DNA from: Phytoactinopolyspora endophytica | Lineage (GTDB): Bacteria; Actinomycetota; Actinomycetes; Jiangellales; Jiangellaceae | Direction of reading: 5' to 3' | DNA: 6,896 bases | Assembly: GCF_004138495.1 (NCBI RefSeq) | Contig: NZ_ML142851.1 | Coordinates: forward strand, 295,305-302,200 | Part shown: positions 1-5,176 of the stretch, in pieces | How the letters are laid out: each line of letters starts with the position of its first letter | Numbering within the stretch: position 1 is the first letter of the stretch | Notes under the pieces: model-generated | Database searches by the model: none | The model's input: only the letters and a program-made list of their open reading frames with translations | Told to the model about the DNA's origin: nothing | Made by a program: the position numbers and the translations under genes

Positions 1-130
1 CGAGGGCGCACCCCTCTGGCGCCTTCCCCGTCGTGTTGCCGGCCAAGTCCGACATTCCGGTGCTATTTATCTCGTACACGTCGGACACAACTCAGTCGTC
101 GTCCGTACGCTGTGGCTTAGCCGTGGAGCA
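1..130. other. Left-edge sequence without a recognisable gene
   Basis: This stretch lies beyond the 3' end of the nuclease gene. Overlapping short reading frames run through it, but none has a recognisable motif, a convincing ribosome binding site or a family resemblance. A 7-bp inverted repeat, GTCCGAC at 47-53 and GTCGGAC at 80-86, is separated by 26 bases. It is too loose to call a terminator. Confidence 0.4.
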
Positions 131-868
131 TCATGACCAGCCGCAACCCGACCAGAACCCGATCGCCTCCCGGCGTGCTTGCTCCTCGGCAGGTTCGTAC
201 ATGGCTGCAAGGCGTAGGTCCTCGTTCGCGTACCGCGGAGCCCAACGTGCGGCGCCTGCGCGTACGAGGATCGCTCCCACGTCGTCACCGTCGATCTCGA
301 CGGCTCGAAGCAATCGGTCGTAAGGATCGCGATCGGGGCCGTCCCTCGTCGGAATCAGCTCCACGGTCTGTCCGAGGATCAACTCCTCCGTGAAACGTGT
401 CGCTTCGTCGAACCCGCAATCATCACGTTCCGGCGTGTCGATCTGCGGGGTTCGGATCCGCTCGACCACCCCGTCGGTGAACTCGACGTCGAACGTGTCG
501 CCGTCGACGACATACACCACGACGGCATAGTCTCCATCTGGCCTTGCGCTCCCATCCTCCGGCTCGTTGTCGGGCTCTGCCTGATCGACTTCCGACCTGG
601 GCGGTGAGGTCTGCTCCTCCGCCGACGAGCGAGGCACTTGCTCGGCCGCCGTGGTCTGCGGGGCCTTGGAGGTAGGCGACTCATCAGGCTCGACGAGCGA
701 GCACCCCGCGGTCAACGCGATGAATACGCCTACGACGACGGCTCTCCGCAACTGCCCTGATACCCGCACCCCGCGCCCACGCCTCTGGTCATCGCCGCCA
801 TGAGTGTCAGGCGGACGCTGCCCGCCTCCACGGCGATCAGGCGCGGCCTCGCTGTCCCCGTCGTCCAC
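131..868 (-). CDS. Thermonuclease (SNase)-family secreted lipoprotein
   Basis: Predicted exported nuclease of the staphylococcal nuclease family, which cleaves DNA and RNA using Ca2+. Numbered from the GTG at 868 (245 aa), a hydrophobic stretch (about residues 42-54) ends in a lipobox LTAGC with Cys56, so a lipid anchor outside the membrane is expected. An acidic, Ser/Pro/Glu-rich linker (about 58-113) precedes the SNase fold (about 115-245). The family active-site pattern is intact: DGDT (122-125), Arg139, Asp144-Thr-Pro-Glu147, and DPYDR (181-185) supplying the second catalytic Arg. Cys151 and Cys242 could form a disulfide. The start is uncertain. GTG 868 has a strong AGGGGGAGG, though only 3 nt away. 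GTG 769 would give a textbook short signal peptide with Cys at 23 but only a distant AGAGG. GTG 931 has no clear ribosome binding site. The gene reads leftward alone. Family certain; precise substrate unknown. Confidence 0.88.
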   Translation of the reverse strand: MDDGDSEAAPDRRGGGQRPPDTHGGDDQRRGRGVRVSGQLRRAVVVGVFIALTAGCSLVEPDESPTSKAPQTTAAEQVPRSSAEEQTSPPRSEVDQAEPDNEPEDGSARPDGDYAVVVYVVDGDTFDVEFTDGVVERIRTPQIDTPERDDCGFDEATRFTEELILGQTVELIPTRDGPDRDPYDRLLRAVEIDGDDVGAILVRAGAARWAPRYANEDLRLAAMYEPAEEQARREAIGFWSGCGWS

Positions 869-871
869 GTT

Positions 872-880
872 CCTCCCCCT
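872..880 (-). promoter_or_regulatory. Ribosome binding site for nuclease GTG 868
   Basis: Read on the minus strand, AGGGGGAGG is followed by AAC and then GTG. The complementarity to the 16S tail is strong but the 3-nt spacer is shorter than usual. It is the main reason for choosing 868 over the GTG codons at 931 and 769. Confidence 0.45.
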
Positions 881-908
881 GTGTGCCGTGTGGCGATCGC
901 GAGAAACA

Positions 909-914
909 TTGATA
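909..914 (-). promoter_or_regulatory. Candidate -10 element for the nuclease gene
   Basis: TATCAA read on the minus strand, preceded by TGG so that it resembles an extended -10. It would start the mRNA near 902, about 34 nt before GTG 868. That would leave the alternative GTG at 931 outside the transcript. No good -35 hexamer is visible at the right distance, so this is a weak call. Confidence 0.22.
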
Positions 915-1046
915 CCAACGACGTCGGACACAAGCCAGGGCCCAAGGTCCCGGCAACAGCCGTGGCCTCAGCGAGTCCAATGCCTCCTACTGCAAGTCTT
1001 GGTCAAGCCGGGCCCGGACCGCGTGGGCCCAGTTGAGATTCACTTT

Positions 1047-1097
1047 TGCTAGTTCGTCGATAGAAGCGCTGCTAGTTCGATGGTGAAATGCTGCTAG
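1047..1097. repeat. Three TGCTAG boxes at 22-23 bp spacing
   Basis: TGCTAG begins at 1047, 1070 and 1092. The first two copies extend to TGCTAGTTCG, and the second and third share GCTGCTAG. The spacing is close to two helical turns, so all boxes would face the same side of the DNA. This is what an iterated protein-binding site looks like. No protein can be named. Confidence 0.4.
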
Positions 1098-1138
1098 ATC
1101 TGCTGTGCACGAACAAAACCGCTGGCCAGAGATGCACC

Positions 1139-1182
1139 TGTCTGCGAACGTAGACAATCTGAAGTGTCCACGTACGTAGACG
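1139..1182. promoter_or_regulatory. Two tandem related imperfect palindromes (operator-like)
   Basis: Site 1 at 1139-1156 is TGTCTGCGAACGTAGACA, with 7 of 9 symmetric base pairs. Site 2 at 1165-1182 is TGTCCACGTACGTAGACG; its inner 16 bases pair at 7 of 8 positions around a central ACGTACGT. The two sites match each other at 14 of 18 positions and their centres are 26 bp apart. The common form is TGTCnnCGnACGTAGAC. This arrangement fits two dimers of one repressor or activator binding side by side, between the divergent nuclease and ATPase genes. Confidence 0.45.
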
Positions 1183-1309
1183 GGAGAAGGTCCATAGCGA
1201 GCATCTCGGATTCGCGGCAGTTGGGTGCTGCCATGCGCGCCGAACGCAAGCGACGCGGGATGTCGTAAGTGTCGCTCGCGGCGCATGCTGGCGTATCTCG
1301 TGCGTAGCA

Positions 1310-1330
1310 GGTGGTGACCTCGTCGCCACC
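1310..1330. repeat. Hairpin-forming inverted repeat
   Basis: The left arm GGTGGTGAC (1310-1318) and right arm GTCGCCACC (1322-1330) are separated by CTC. Eight pairs are Watson-Crick and one is T-G, giving a stable 9-bp stem with a 3-nt loop. On the plus strand a pyrimidine-rich run (TCTCTTCCTTT) follows about 13 bases later, which is too far for a standard terminator. It may end transcription from a lost gene or be another binding site. Confidence 0.4.
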
Positions 1331-1369
1331 GACTCGGCGGATGTCTCTTCCTTTGGAGCCCGCAGCGTA

Positions 1370-1402
1370 ACTGTACCTAGATACACTGTACTTAAGTACA
1401 GT
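1370..1402. promoter_or_regulatory. Operator: perfect 18-bp palindrome plus half-site, upstream of the ATPase
   Basis: ACTGTACTTAAGTACAGT at 1385-1402 is perfectly symmetric over all nine base pairs. A further copy of the half-site ACTGTAC lies at 1370-1376, 15 bp before the half-site in the palindrome. TACACT at 1382-1387 fits the actinobacterial -10 form TAnnnT, so the palindrome would cover the -10/transcription-start region of the ATPase gene, a position typical of repression. Arms of the TGTAC/GTACA type recall operators of antitoxin-like repressors, but the binding protein is not identified. Confidence 0.6.
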
Positions 1403-1409
1403 CAATGGG

Positions 1410-1417
1410 GAAAGAGG
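1410..1417 (+). promoter_or_regulatory. Ribosome binding site deciding the ATPase start
   Basis: GAAAGAGG lies 5 nt before ATG 1423. The in-frame ATG at 1405 is only 2 nt after the palindrome and has no ribosome binding site, so 1423 is preferred. Confidence 0.6.
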
Positions 1418-1422
1418 CGCCG

Positions 1423-2850
1423 ATGCGATTCGTTGGACGGTCTGCGGAGCTTGCTCGTCTTGACGCTGAGCTGGCTCGCGTCAAGAAGGGACACGCCAGG
1501 TTCATCGCCGTTCGGGGCAGGCGACAAGTGGGCAAGTCTCGCCTCCTGACCGAATGGCTGCGCCGGCGAGACGTCCCGCACGTCTACTACCAAGCTCTCG
1601 ACAAACCCGTCGAGCGAGAGCTCGAGTCGTTCCGTGAAGCGGTTGCACGTTCCAGTTTCGAGCCCATCGCGGGGATCTCGCGGACCGGCATCACGTGGTC
1701 CTCCTGGGAGTCCGCTTTGTCGGTGTTGGAATACACGTCGGCGCCCGATCACCCCGATGACGTTCCCGCGGTGCTGGTGATCGACGAGTTGCCGTACATC
1801 CTCAGAAACGACGCGAGCTTCGAGGCCACACTGCAGGCGGCCTGGGACCATCGGCTCCAGCAGAAAAGGATATTGCTGATCGTCGTCGGCTCGGATCTGG
1901 CCATGATGGAAGCTCTCACGAGTTATGGCCGCCCTCTGTATAGCCGCGTCGACACCGAGCTGCGGGTCGATCCGCTCAACGTGGCCGACGCGGCAGAACT
2001 GCTGGACCTCGAGCCCGCCAAGGCCTTCGATACGTACCTGATGACGGGAGGCTTTCCGAAAGTTCTGGCTTCTCGCGCAGACCATCAATCCGCGCAGTCG
2101 TTCCTGGCCGAGGCGGTATCGGACGAGGCACATCCCCTCGTGTACACAGGCCAGCGGATGCTAGACGCCGAGTTCCCGCCAACCTCGTCGGCGCGCTCCG
2201 TTCTCAGCGCCATCGGTCACGGGGAGCGGACGTTCTCCCACATCCAGAGCAGAACCGGGTTGAGCGAGCGGTCGCTCGTGAACGCACTCAACCTCCTCAA
2301 AGACAAGCGCGTTGTCGCCGGTGAGGACCCACAGGCACTACGCGTCATCAAGGGACGGACTCGGTACCGCGTAGCGGACCCCTACCTACGGTTCTGGTTG
2401 TGTTTCTTGAGCGAGCGAGTCGACGACATCGCCCGTGGTCGAGGGGATCTGGTATCTGCGGATGTCGAGGCAGGATGGCGGAAATACTCTGGGGAAGCAG
2501 TCGAGCCGTTGGTCCGTGCCTCCATCGAGAGGATGCTGCCCGACGCCCGGTTTGGCGCCGCACGGTACGTGGGTTCGTACTGGGGGAGGGACAATCATCC
2601 TCAGGTAGACCTGGTTGGAACCGAGAAGCGAGACGGCAATCCTCACCTCAGTTTTGTCGGCTCGATCAAGTGGCGCGCCAACAAGCCGTTCACCGCTCGT
2701 GACGTCGACCAGCTCGACGAGCTGTCCCGCGCCACGCAGGGTTGGTCTCCGGAAGCGACCAGGATCGGTGTCTCCCGCACGGGATTCGCTGCCGACGCCG
2801 ATCTCGACGTCGCGATGACGCCGGAGAATCTGCTTTCAGCCTGGTCGTAA
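1423..2850 (+). CDS. Archaeal-type ATPase with C-terminal DUF234-like domain
   Basis: A 475-aa P-loop NTPase of the archaeal ATPase/DUF234 class; its cellular role is not established. Numbered from ATG 1423: the N-terminus MRFVGRSAEL is the family's usual opening; Walker A is GRRQVGKS (32-39); Walker B is VLVIDELP (117-124); the sensor-1 region ends in VVGS (about 154-157); and a TGGFPKVL segment (208-215) follows. A winged-helix segment (about 257-300) leads into the DUF234 signature VADPYLRFW (317-325). The tail resembles a PD-(D/E)xK nuclease fold: QVDLVG with Asp396, then VGSIKW (412-417), where Ser414 stands at the position usually held by the acidic residue before Lys416. Nuclease activity is therefore doubtful. 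No membrane segment or signal is visible. The gene stands alone behind a palindromic operator and converges on the reductase gene. Some members of this family may regulate or degrade nucleic acid, but no function is assigned here. Confidence 0.9.
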   Translation: MRFVGRSAELARLDAELARVKKGHARFIAVRGRRQVGKSRLLTEWLRRRDVPHVYYQALDKPVERELESFREAVARSSFEPIAGISRTGITWSSWESALSVLEYTSAPDHPDDVPAVLVIDELPYILRNDASFEATLQAAWDHRLQQKRILLIVVGSDLAMMEALTSYGRPLYSRVDTELRVDPLNVADAAELLDLEPAKAFDTYLMTGGFPKVLASRADHQSAQSFLAEAVSDEAHPLVYTGQRMLDAEFPPTSSARSVLSAIGHGERTFSHIQSRTGLSERSLVNALNLLKDKRVVAGEDPQALRVIKGRTRYRVADPYLRFWLCFLSERVDDIARGRGDLVSADVEAGWRKYSGEAVEPLVRASIERMLPDARFGAARYVGSYWGRDNHPQVDLVGTEKRDGNPHLSFVGSIKWRANKPFTARDVDQLDELSRATQGWSPEATRIGVSRTGFAADADLDVAMTPENLLSAWS

Positions 2851-2864
2851 CTGGCTGTCTTCGT

Positions 2865-2882
2865 CTGCCCTTACCAGGGCAG
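2865..2882. terminator. Hairpin at the convergent ATPase/SDR junction
   Basis: CTGCCC (2865-2870) and GGGCAG (2877-2882) form a perfect 6-bp stem around TTACCA. The stem begins 14 bases after the ATPase stop and overlaps the last codons of the reductase; the reductase stop codon lies in the loop. It could stop transcripts from both sides, but no T-run follows on either strand, so it is only a possible terminator. Confidence 0.35.
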
Positions 2883-3557
2883 CTCCCCGTTCTCGTCCTG
2901 GAAGGTTCCGGTTGGGCCGTCCGGGTCGAGAGTTGCCAGGCGCACGACGATTCTGGCGCTCTCCTCCGGTGATCTTCCGATTCCGAAGGCTGCGGTCATA
3001 TCTGTAGCGGTGGTGCCGGGCTCGAGTGCGTTGAACTTGATGCCCGGCTGGGCCTTGGCGTACTGAACCGTCAGCATGGTGGCAGCTGATTTGGACGCAG
3101 CGTACAGCGCGAGCGGCAGGTGGAATTCCGGCCGATCGGGGTTGTTCACGGCCCAGAATGATCCGGCGCTGCTCGACACGGTGACCACGTTGGGGTTCGA
3201 AGACTTCCGCAGCAGGGGAAGCGCTGCCTCCGTGACGCGCACCATTCCGACCGCGTTGGTGTCGAAGACCCGGAGAGCCGTGGGGCCGTCGGTGGTTCCG
3301 TCCCCGAGGATGCCTGCGTTGTTCACCAGGACGTCGAGCCGCCCCTCGTCCGAACCGATCGTGGCGAGTGCGCCGTTCACCGACGCGTCGTCGGTCACAT
3401 CGAGCTGCACGAATCGTGTGCCCAATGCCGCCGCGGCCTTCTCGCCCCGCTCGGCGTCACGTGTGCCGATGTAGACGACGTGGCCGAGCTCCTGAAGCTG
3501 CTTGGCTGTCTCGAATCCGATGCCTTTGTTGGCGCCGGTAATCAATGTGACGGTCAT
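2871..3557 (-). CDS. Short-chain dehydrogenase/reductase (SDR)
   Basis: A cytoplasmic NAD(P)-dependent oxidoreductase of 228 aa, acting on an unknown alcohol or carbonyl substrate. Classical SDR motifs are complete: TGANKGIG (7-14) for dinucleotide binding; Arg33 after beta-2, which favours NADPH; LDVTD (52-56); NNAG (79-82); Asn101; VSSSAG (127-132) with the catalytic Ser; YAASK (152-156) with catalytic Tyr and Lys; and the PGTTATDM segment (180-187). The Ser-to-Tyr gap is longer than in most classical members because of a segment NNPDRPEFH, as seen in carbonyl-reductase-like SDRs. The protein is slightly short and ends in ELPW. ATG 3557 has AGGGGAG with a 4-nt spacer. The gene is divergent from the MmyB-like regulator, and an operator palindrome lies in its own promoter, so local control is likely. 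Confidence 0.93.
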   Translation of the reverse strand: MTVTLITGANKGIGFETAKQLQELGHVVYIGTRDAERGEKAAAALGTRFVQLDVTDDASVNGALATIGSDEGRLDVLVNNAGILGDGTTDGPTALRVFDTNAVGMVRVTEAALPLLRKSSNPNVVTVSSSAGSFWAVNNPDRPEFHLPLALYAASKSAATMLTVQYAKAQPGIKFNALEPGTTATDMTAAFGIGRSPEESARIVVRLATLDPDGPTGTFQDENGELPW

Positions 3558-3582
3558 GTGTCTCCCCTAGAAATATGCGCCT

Positions 3583-3597
3583 CTAACAGGCTGTTAG
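3583..3597. promoter_or_regulatory. Operator palindrome in the SDR/MmyB intergenic region
   Basis: CTAACAG-G-CTGTTAG is a perfect 7-bp inverted repeat around one base. It lies 26 bp upstream of the reductase ATG and overlaps the start expected from the -10 box at 3600-3605. A repressor here would block the reductase. The form resembles TetR-type operators as well, so the neighbouring regulator is the simplest candidate but not the only one. Confidence 0.6.
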
Positions 3598-3599
3598 GG

Positions 3600-3605
3600 A
3601 CGCTA
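3600..3605 (-). promoter_or_regulatory. Candidate -10 element of the SDR gene
   Basis: TAGCGT read on the minus strand fits the actinobacterial TAnnnT form. It predicts a start inside the 3583-3597 palindrome and a leader of roughly 36 nt that includes the ribosome binding site. No clear -35 hexamer is visible. Confidence 0.35.
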
Positions 3606-3694
3606 TGCGCCGGTACTTGCCTCCACCAGAGCCCTCTCGAGCCGGGGGTGTGACAGGGCCCCCTCTACCCCGCGCCACCCACCTCACGAAGTCC

Positions 3695-3700
3695 TACGCT
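3695..3700 (+). promoter_or_regulatory. Candidate -10 element giving a leaderless regulator mRNA
   Basis: TACGCT (TAnnnT) ends 6 nt before ATG 3707, so transcription would begin at or next to the start codon. The absence of any ribosome binding site before this ATG agrees with a leaderless transcript, which is common in actinobacteria. Confidence 0.45.
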
Positions 3701-3706
3701 GGCGAC

Positions 3707-4567
3707 ATGAGCAAGACAACGAACGCCCTTGGCGCGTACCTGCGTGCTCGGCGTGAGCTAGTGACGCCTCAGCAGGCAGGCATTCCCGACGACGGTGTGA
3801 GGCGCGTGCCAGGCCTTCGGCGCGAGGAAGTCGCCATGCTCGCCGGCATCAGCGCCGACTACTACCTGCGGTTGGAGCGAGGCCGCGATCGCAACCCATC
3901 CGCGCAGGTGCTCGAGTCGATCGCTCGCGTGCTGCACCTCGACGACGACCACGTCGCGCATCTGCGGACGCTGGTTGCGCAGGCGCCCCGGCCGCGCAGA
4001 CGCCGATCGCGCAAGGAGATCCCACCGCCGGGTGCGCTCAAGCTTTTGGACTCCCTCGCCCAGCCCGCATTCATCGAGGGACGGTACTTCGATGTGCTGG
4101 CCTCGAACGACCTCGCCAGAGCGCTCTCGCCCCGCCTCGCCGTAGGCGGCAATCAACTCAGGGATTTGTTCCTGGACCCGGCCGAGCAGGCTCTGTACCC
4201 GGATTGGCAAGACATGACGGAATGCCTCATCGCAAGCTTGCGGCAAGCCGTCGGCAACGACATCGACGATCCTCGCTTCATCGAGCTCACCGGAGAACTC
4301 TCGCTGGCCAGCTCCCGCTTCCGCCAACTCTGGGCTCGCTATGAAATACGCGGACAGCGCGGGACACAGATCCGACTCGATCACCCGCAGATCGGCGAGA
4401 TGACCCTCAATCGAGAACGGCTGAGCATCGCCGGAACCGGGGACCAGATGCTGGTCGTGTACCACCCCGACGCCGGGTCCAGCGAGGCCGACAAGCTATC
4501 TCTCCTGGCTTCAGCGGGTCTACCTGCCTCGGACGCAAGACGAGAACTTCGGCAACCCAGCTCGTGA
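3707..4567 (+). CDS. MmyB-like XRE-family transcriptional regulator
   Basis: A 286-aa cytoplasmic DNA-binding regulator. Residues about 5-90 form the XRE helix-turn-helix with the subfamily hallmark RRVPGLRREEVAMLAGISAD followed by YYLRLERGR (32-60). Residues about 110-270 match the MmyB-like ligand-binding domain (PAS-like fold): DVLASNDLARAL (129-140), LRDLFLDP (151-158), LYPDW (163-167), GELSLASSRFRQLWARY (196-212), DHPQIGEMTL (225-234) and QMLVVYHPDAGS (247-258). A basic RPRRRRSRK linker joins the two. Family members are typically paired with an oxidoreductase gene, as here with the divergent SDR. An upstream in-frame ATG at 3605 adds 34 low-complexity residues overlapping the operator region, so ATG 3707 is preferred, with leaderless translation. 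The ligand is unknown; one structurally studied relative bound a fatty acid. Confidence 0.93.
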   Translation: MSKTTNALGAYLRARRELVTPQQAGIPDDGVRRVPGLRREEVAMLAGISADYYLRLERGRDRNPSAQVLESIARVLHLDDDHVAHLRTLVAQAPRPRRRRSRKEIPPPGALKLLDSLAQPAFIEGRYFDVLASNDLARALSPRLAVGGNQLRDLFLDPAEQALYPDWQDMTECLIASLRQAVGNDIDDPRFIELTGELSLASSRFRQLWARYEIRGQRGTQIRLDHPQIGEMTLNRERLSIAGTGDQMLVVYHPDAGSSEADKLSLLASAGLPASDARRELRQPSS

Positions 4568-4576
4568 GACGGCCGG

Positions 4577-4591
4577 CGCCCCCTTCGGGCG
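4577..4591. terminator. Weak hairpin between convergent regulator and Ddn genes
   Basis: CGCCC (4577-4581) pairs with GGGCG (4587-4591) around CCTTC, starting 10 bases past the regulator stop. The stem is short and no T-run follows. A separate perfect 10-bp palindrome, TCCGGCCGGA, lies at 4618-4627. Either may help end transcription between the two convergent genes. Confidence 0.25.
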
Positions 4592-4658
4592 AACCCATTC
4601 GATCAGGCTGCTGACGCTCCGGCCGGACGACCCATCCGCGCCGGTCTCTATGCGGTGA

Positions 4659-5093
4659 CTACACGATTTCGAGGATCACCACAGGGATCTCGTGTGCGAC
4701 GGCTTCCTGATGGCGCTCGAACACGGGTGCCTGAGTAACCATCTGCCGCCACAGCCGGGTTCGCTCCGGACCGTCGACAGTCCGGGCCCGGGCGGTGAAC
4801 CGTTCGGCGCGGACCTGGACCTCGACCTCCGGATGGGCAAGCAGGTTGCGGTACCAGTGGGGCAGCGTCGAATCACCGAAGCGTGCGCCGCTCGCAACGA
4901 GCACGTAGCGGTCACCATCCCGTCCGAAGAAGAGCCCGGTCCGCCGCCGTTTCCCAGTGCTTCGGCCCACCGTGGTGAGCACCAAATTGGTGCTGCCTCC
5001 CTCGAGGTAGCCGTCGGCTCCATCGGTGGCGATATAACGACGGACGTGGTCGGCGACGGCGGTATCAGGGCTGTCGGTTACCTGTGCATGCAT
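4659..5093 (-). CDS. Ddn-type F420 (deazaflavin)-dependent oxidoreductase
   Basis: A 144-aa protein of the deazaflavin-dependent nitroreductase family (Ddn/DUF385), small split-barrel enzymes that use reduced F420 as hydride donor. Visible family features: LTTVGRSTGKRR (39-50), the phosphate-contacting loop after beta-1; GRDGDRYVLVAS (57-68); PHWYRNLLAHPEVEVQV (78-94), the family's most recognisable stretch; and the C-terminal EIPVVILEIV (135-144). Length is close to that of Ddn (about 150 aa). ATG 5093 is chosen because GAGAGGA lies 6 nt upstream. A longer frame from 5234 would add 47 non-conserved residues and run into the end of the upstream regulator. That regulator lies 83 bp upstream on the same strand, so co-transcription or local control is possible. 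The substrate is unknown. The family implies the host makes F420. Confidence 0.9.
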   Translation of the reverse strand: MHAQVTDSPDTAVADHVRRYIATDGADGYLEGGSTNLVLTTVGRSTGKRRRTGLFFGRDGDRYVLVASGARFGDSTLPHWYRNLLAHPEVEVQVRAERFTARARTVDGPERTRLWRQMVTQAPVFERHQEAVAHEIPVVILEIV

Positions 5094-5099
5094 GTCGAT

Positions 5100-5106
5100 T
5101 CCTCTC
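5100..5106 (-). promoter_or_regulatory. Ribosome binding site of the Ddn-type gene
   Basis: GAGAGGA, 6 nt before ATG 5093 on the minus strand. It excludes the longer frame that starts at 5234. Confidence 0.6.
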
Positions 5107-5176
5107 GTGTGCTCGTCGTCGGTGGTCGGCGACGCGGTATGAGTTCGACAATGCAGGGTGCGGCTTCGGATTTCCT

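Larger units (their letters stand above)
78..933. repeat. 13-bp direct repeat flanking the nuclease gene
   Basis: The word ACGTCGGACACAA occurs at 78-90 and again at 921-933, in the same orientation, just outside the two ends of the nuclease reading frame. The match stops on both sides. There is no mobile-element gene between the copies. The repeat could be chance, a shared protein site, or a duplication trace. Confidence 0.3.
932..1404. other. Gene-free, inverted-repeat-rich intergenic region
   Basis: About 470 bases lie between the outermost possible nuclease start and the ATPase gene. Three overlapping minus-strand frames of about 100 codons cover it (987-1286, 1072-1386, 1094-1405), but none has a family motif. 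Two of them disagree about frame over the same bases, so I do not call a gene. By eye the stretch from about 1035 is less GC-rich than its surroundings. It contains several repeat or palindrome elements listed separately, which suggests a regulatory region or the remains of a lost gene. Confidence 0.5.

Noticed and set aside
1011..1030. Two GGGCCC words forming a possible terminator stem
   Set aside because: No gene on the plus strand ends nearby, GGGCCC is self-complementary and common in GC-rich DNA, and only a short T-run follows at a distance.
1075..1085. GTTCGA word resembling a tRNA T-loop
   Set aside because: No flanking T-stem, anticodon arm or acceptor stem can be built around it.
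1047..1182. Possible CRISPR array from repeated short words
   Set aside because: Repeats are only 6-18 bp, imperfect and few; no Cas gene is present. Operator-like sites explain them better.
987..1405. Overlapping minus-strand frames of about 100 codons in the intergenic region
   Set aside because: They occupy the same bases in different frames, lack family motifs and ribosome binding sites, and one begins inside the 18-bp palindrome.
1402..2133. 243-codon minus-strand frame
   Set aside because: It lies opposite the well-supported ATPase gene and its translation has no domain; it is a by-product of GC-rich codon use.
3758..4465. 235-codon minus-strand frame
   Set aside because: It is antisense to the MmyB-like regulator, which has clear domain motifs throughout.
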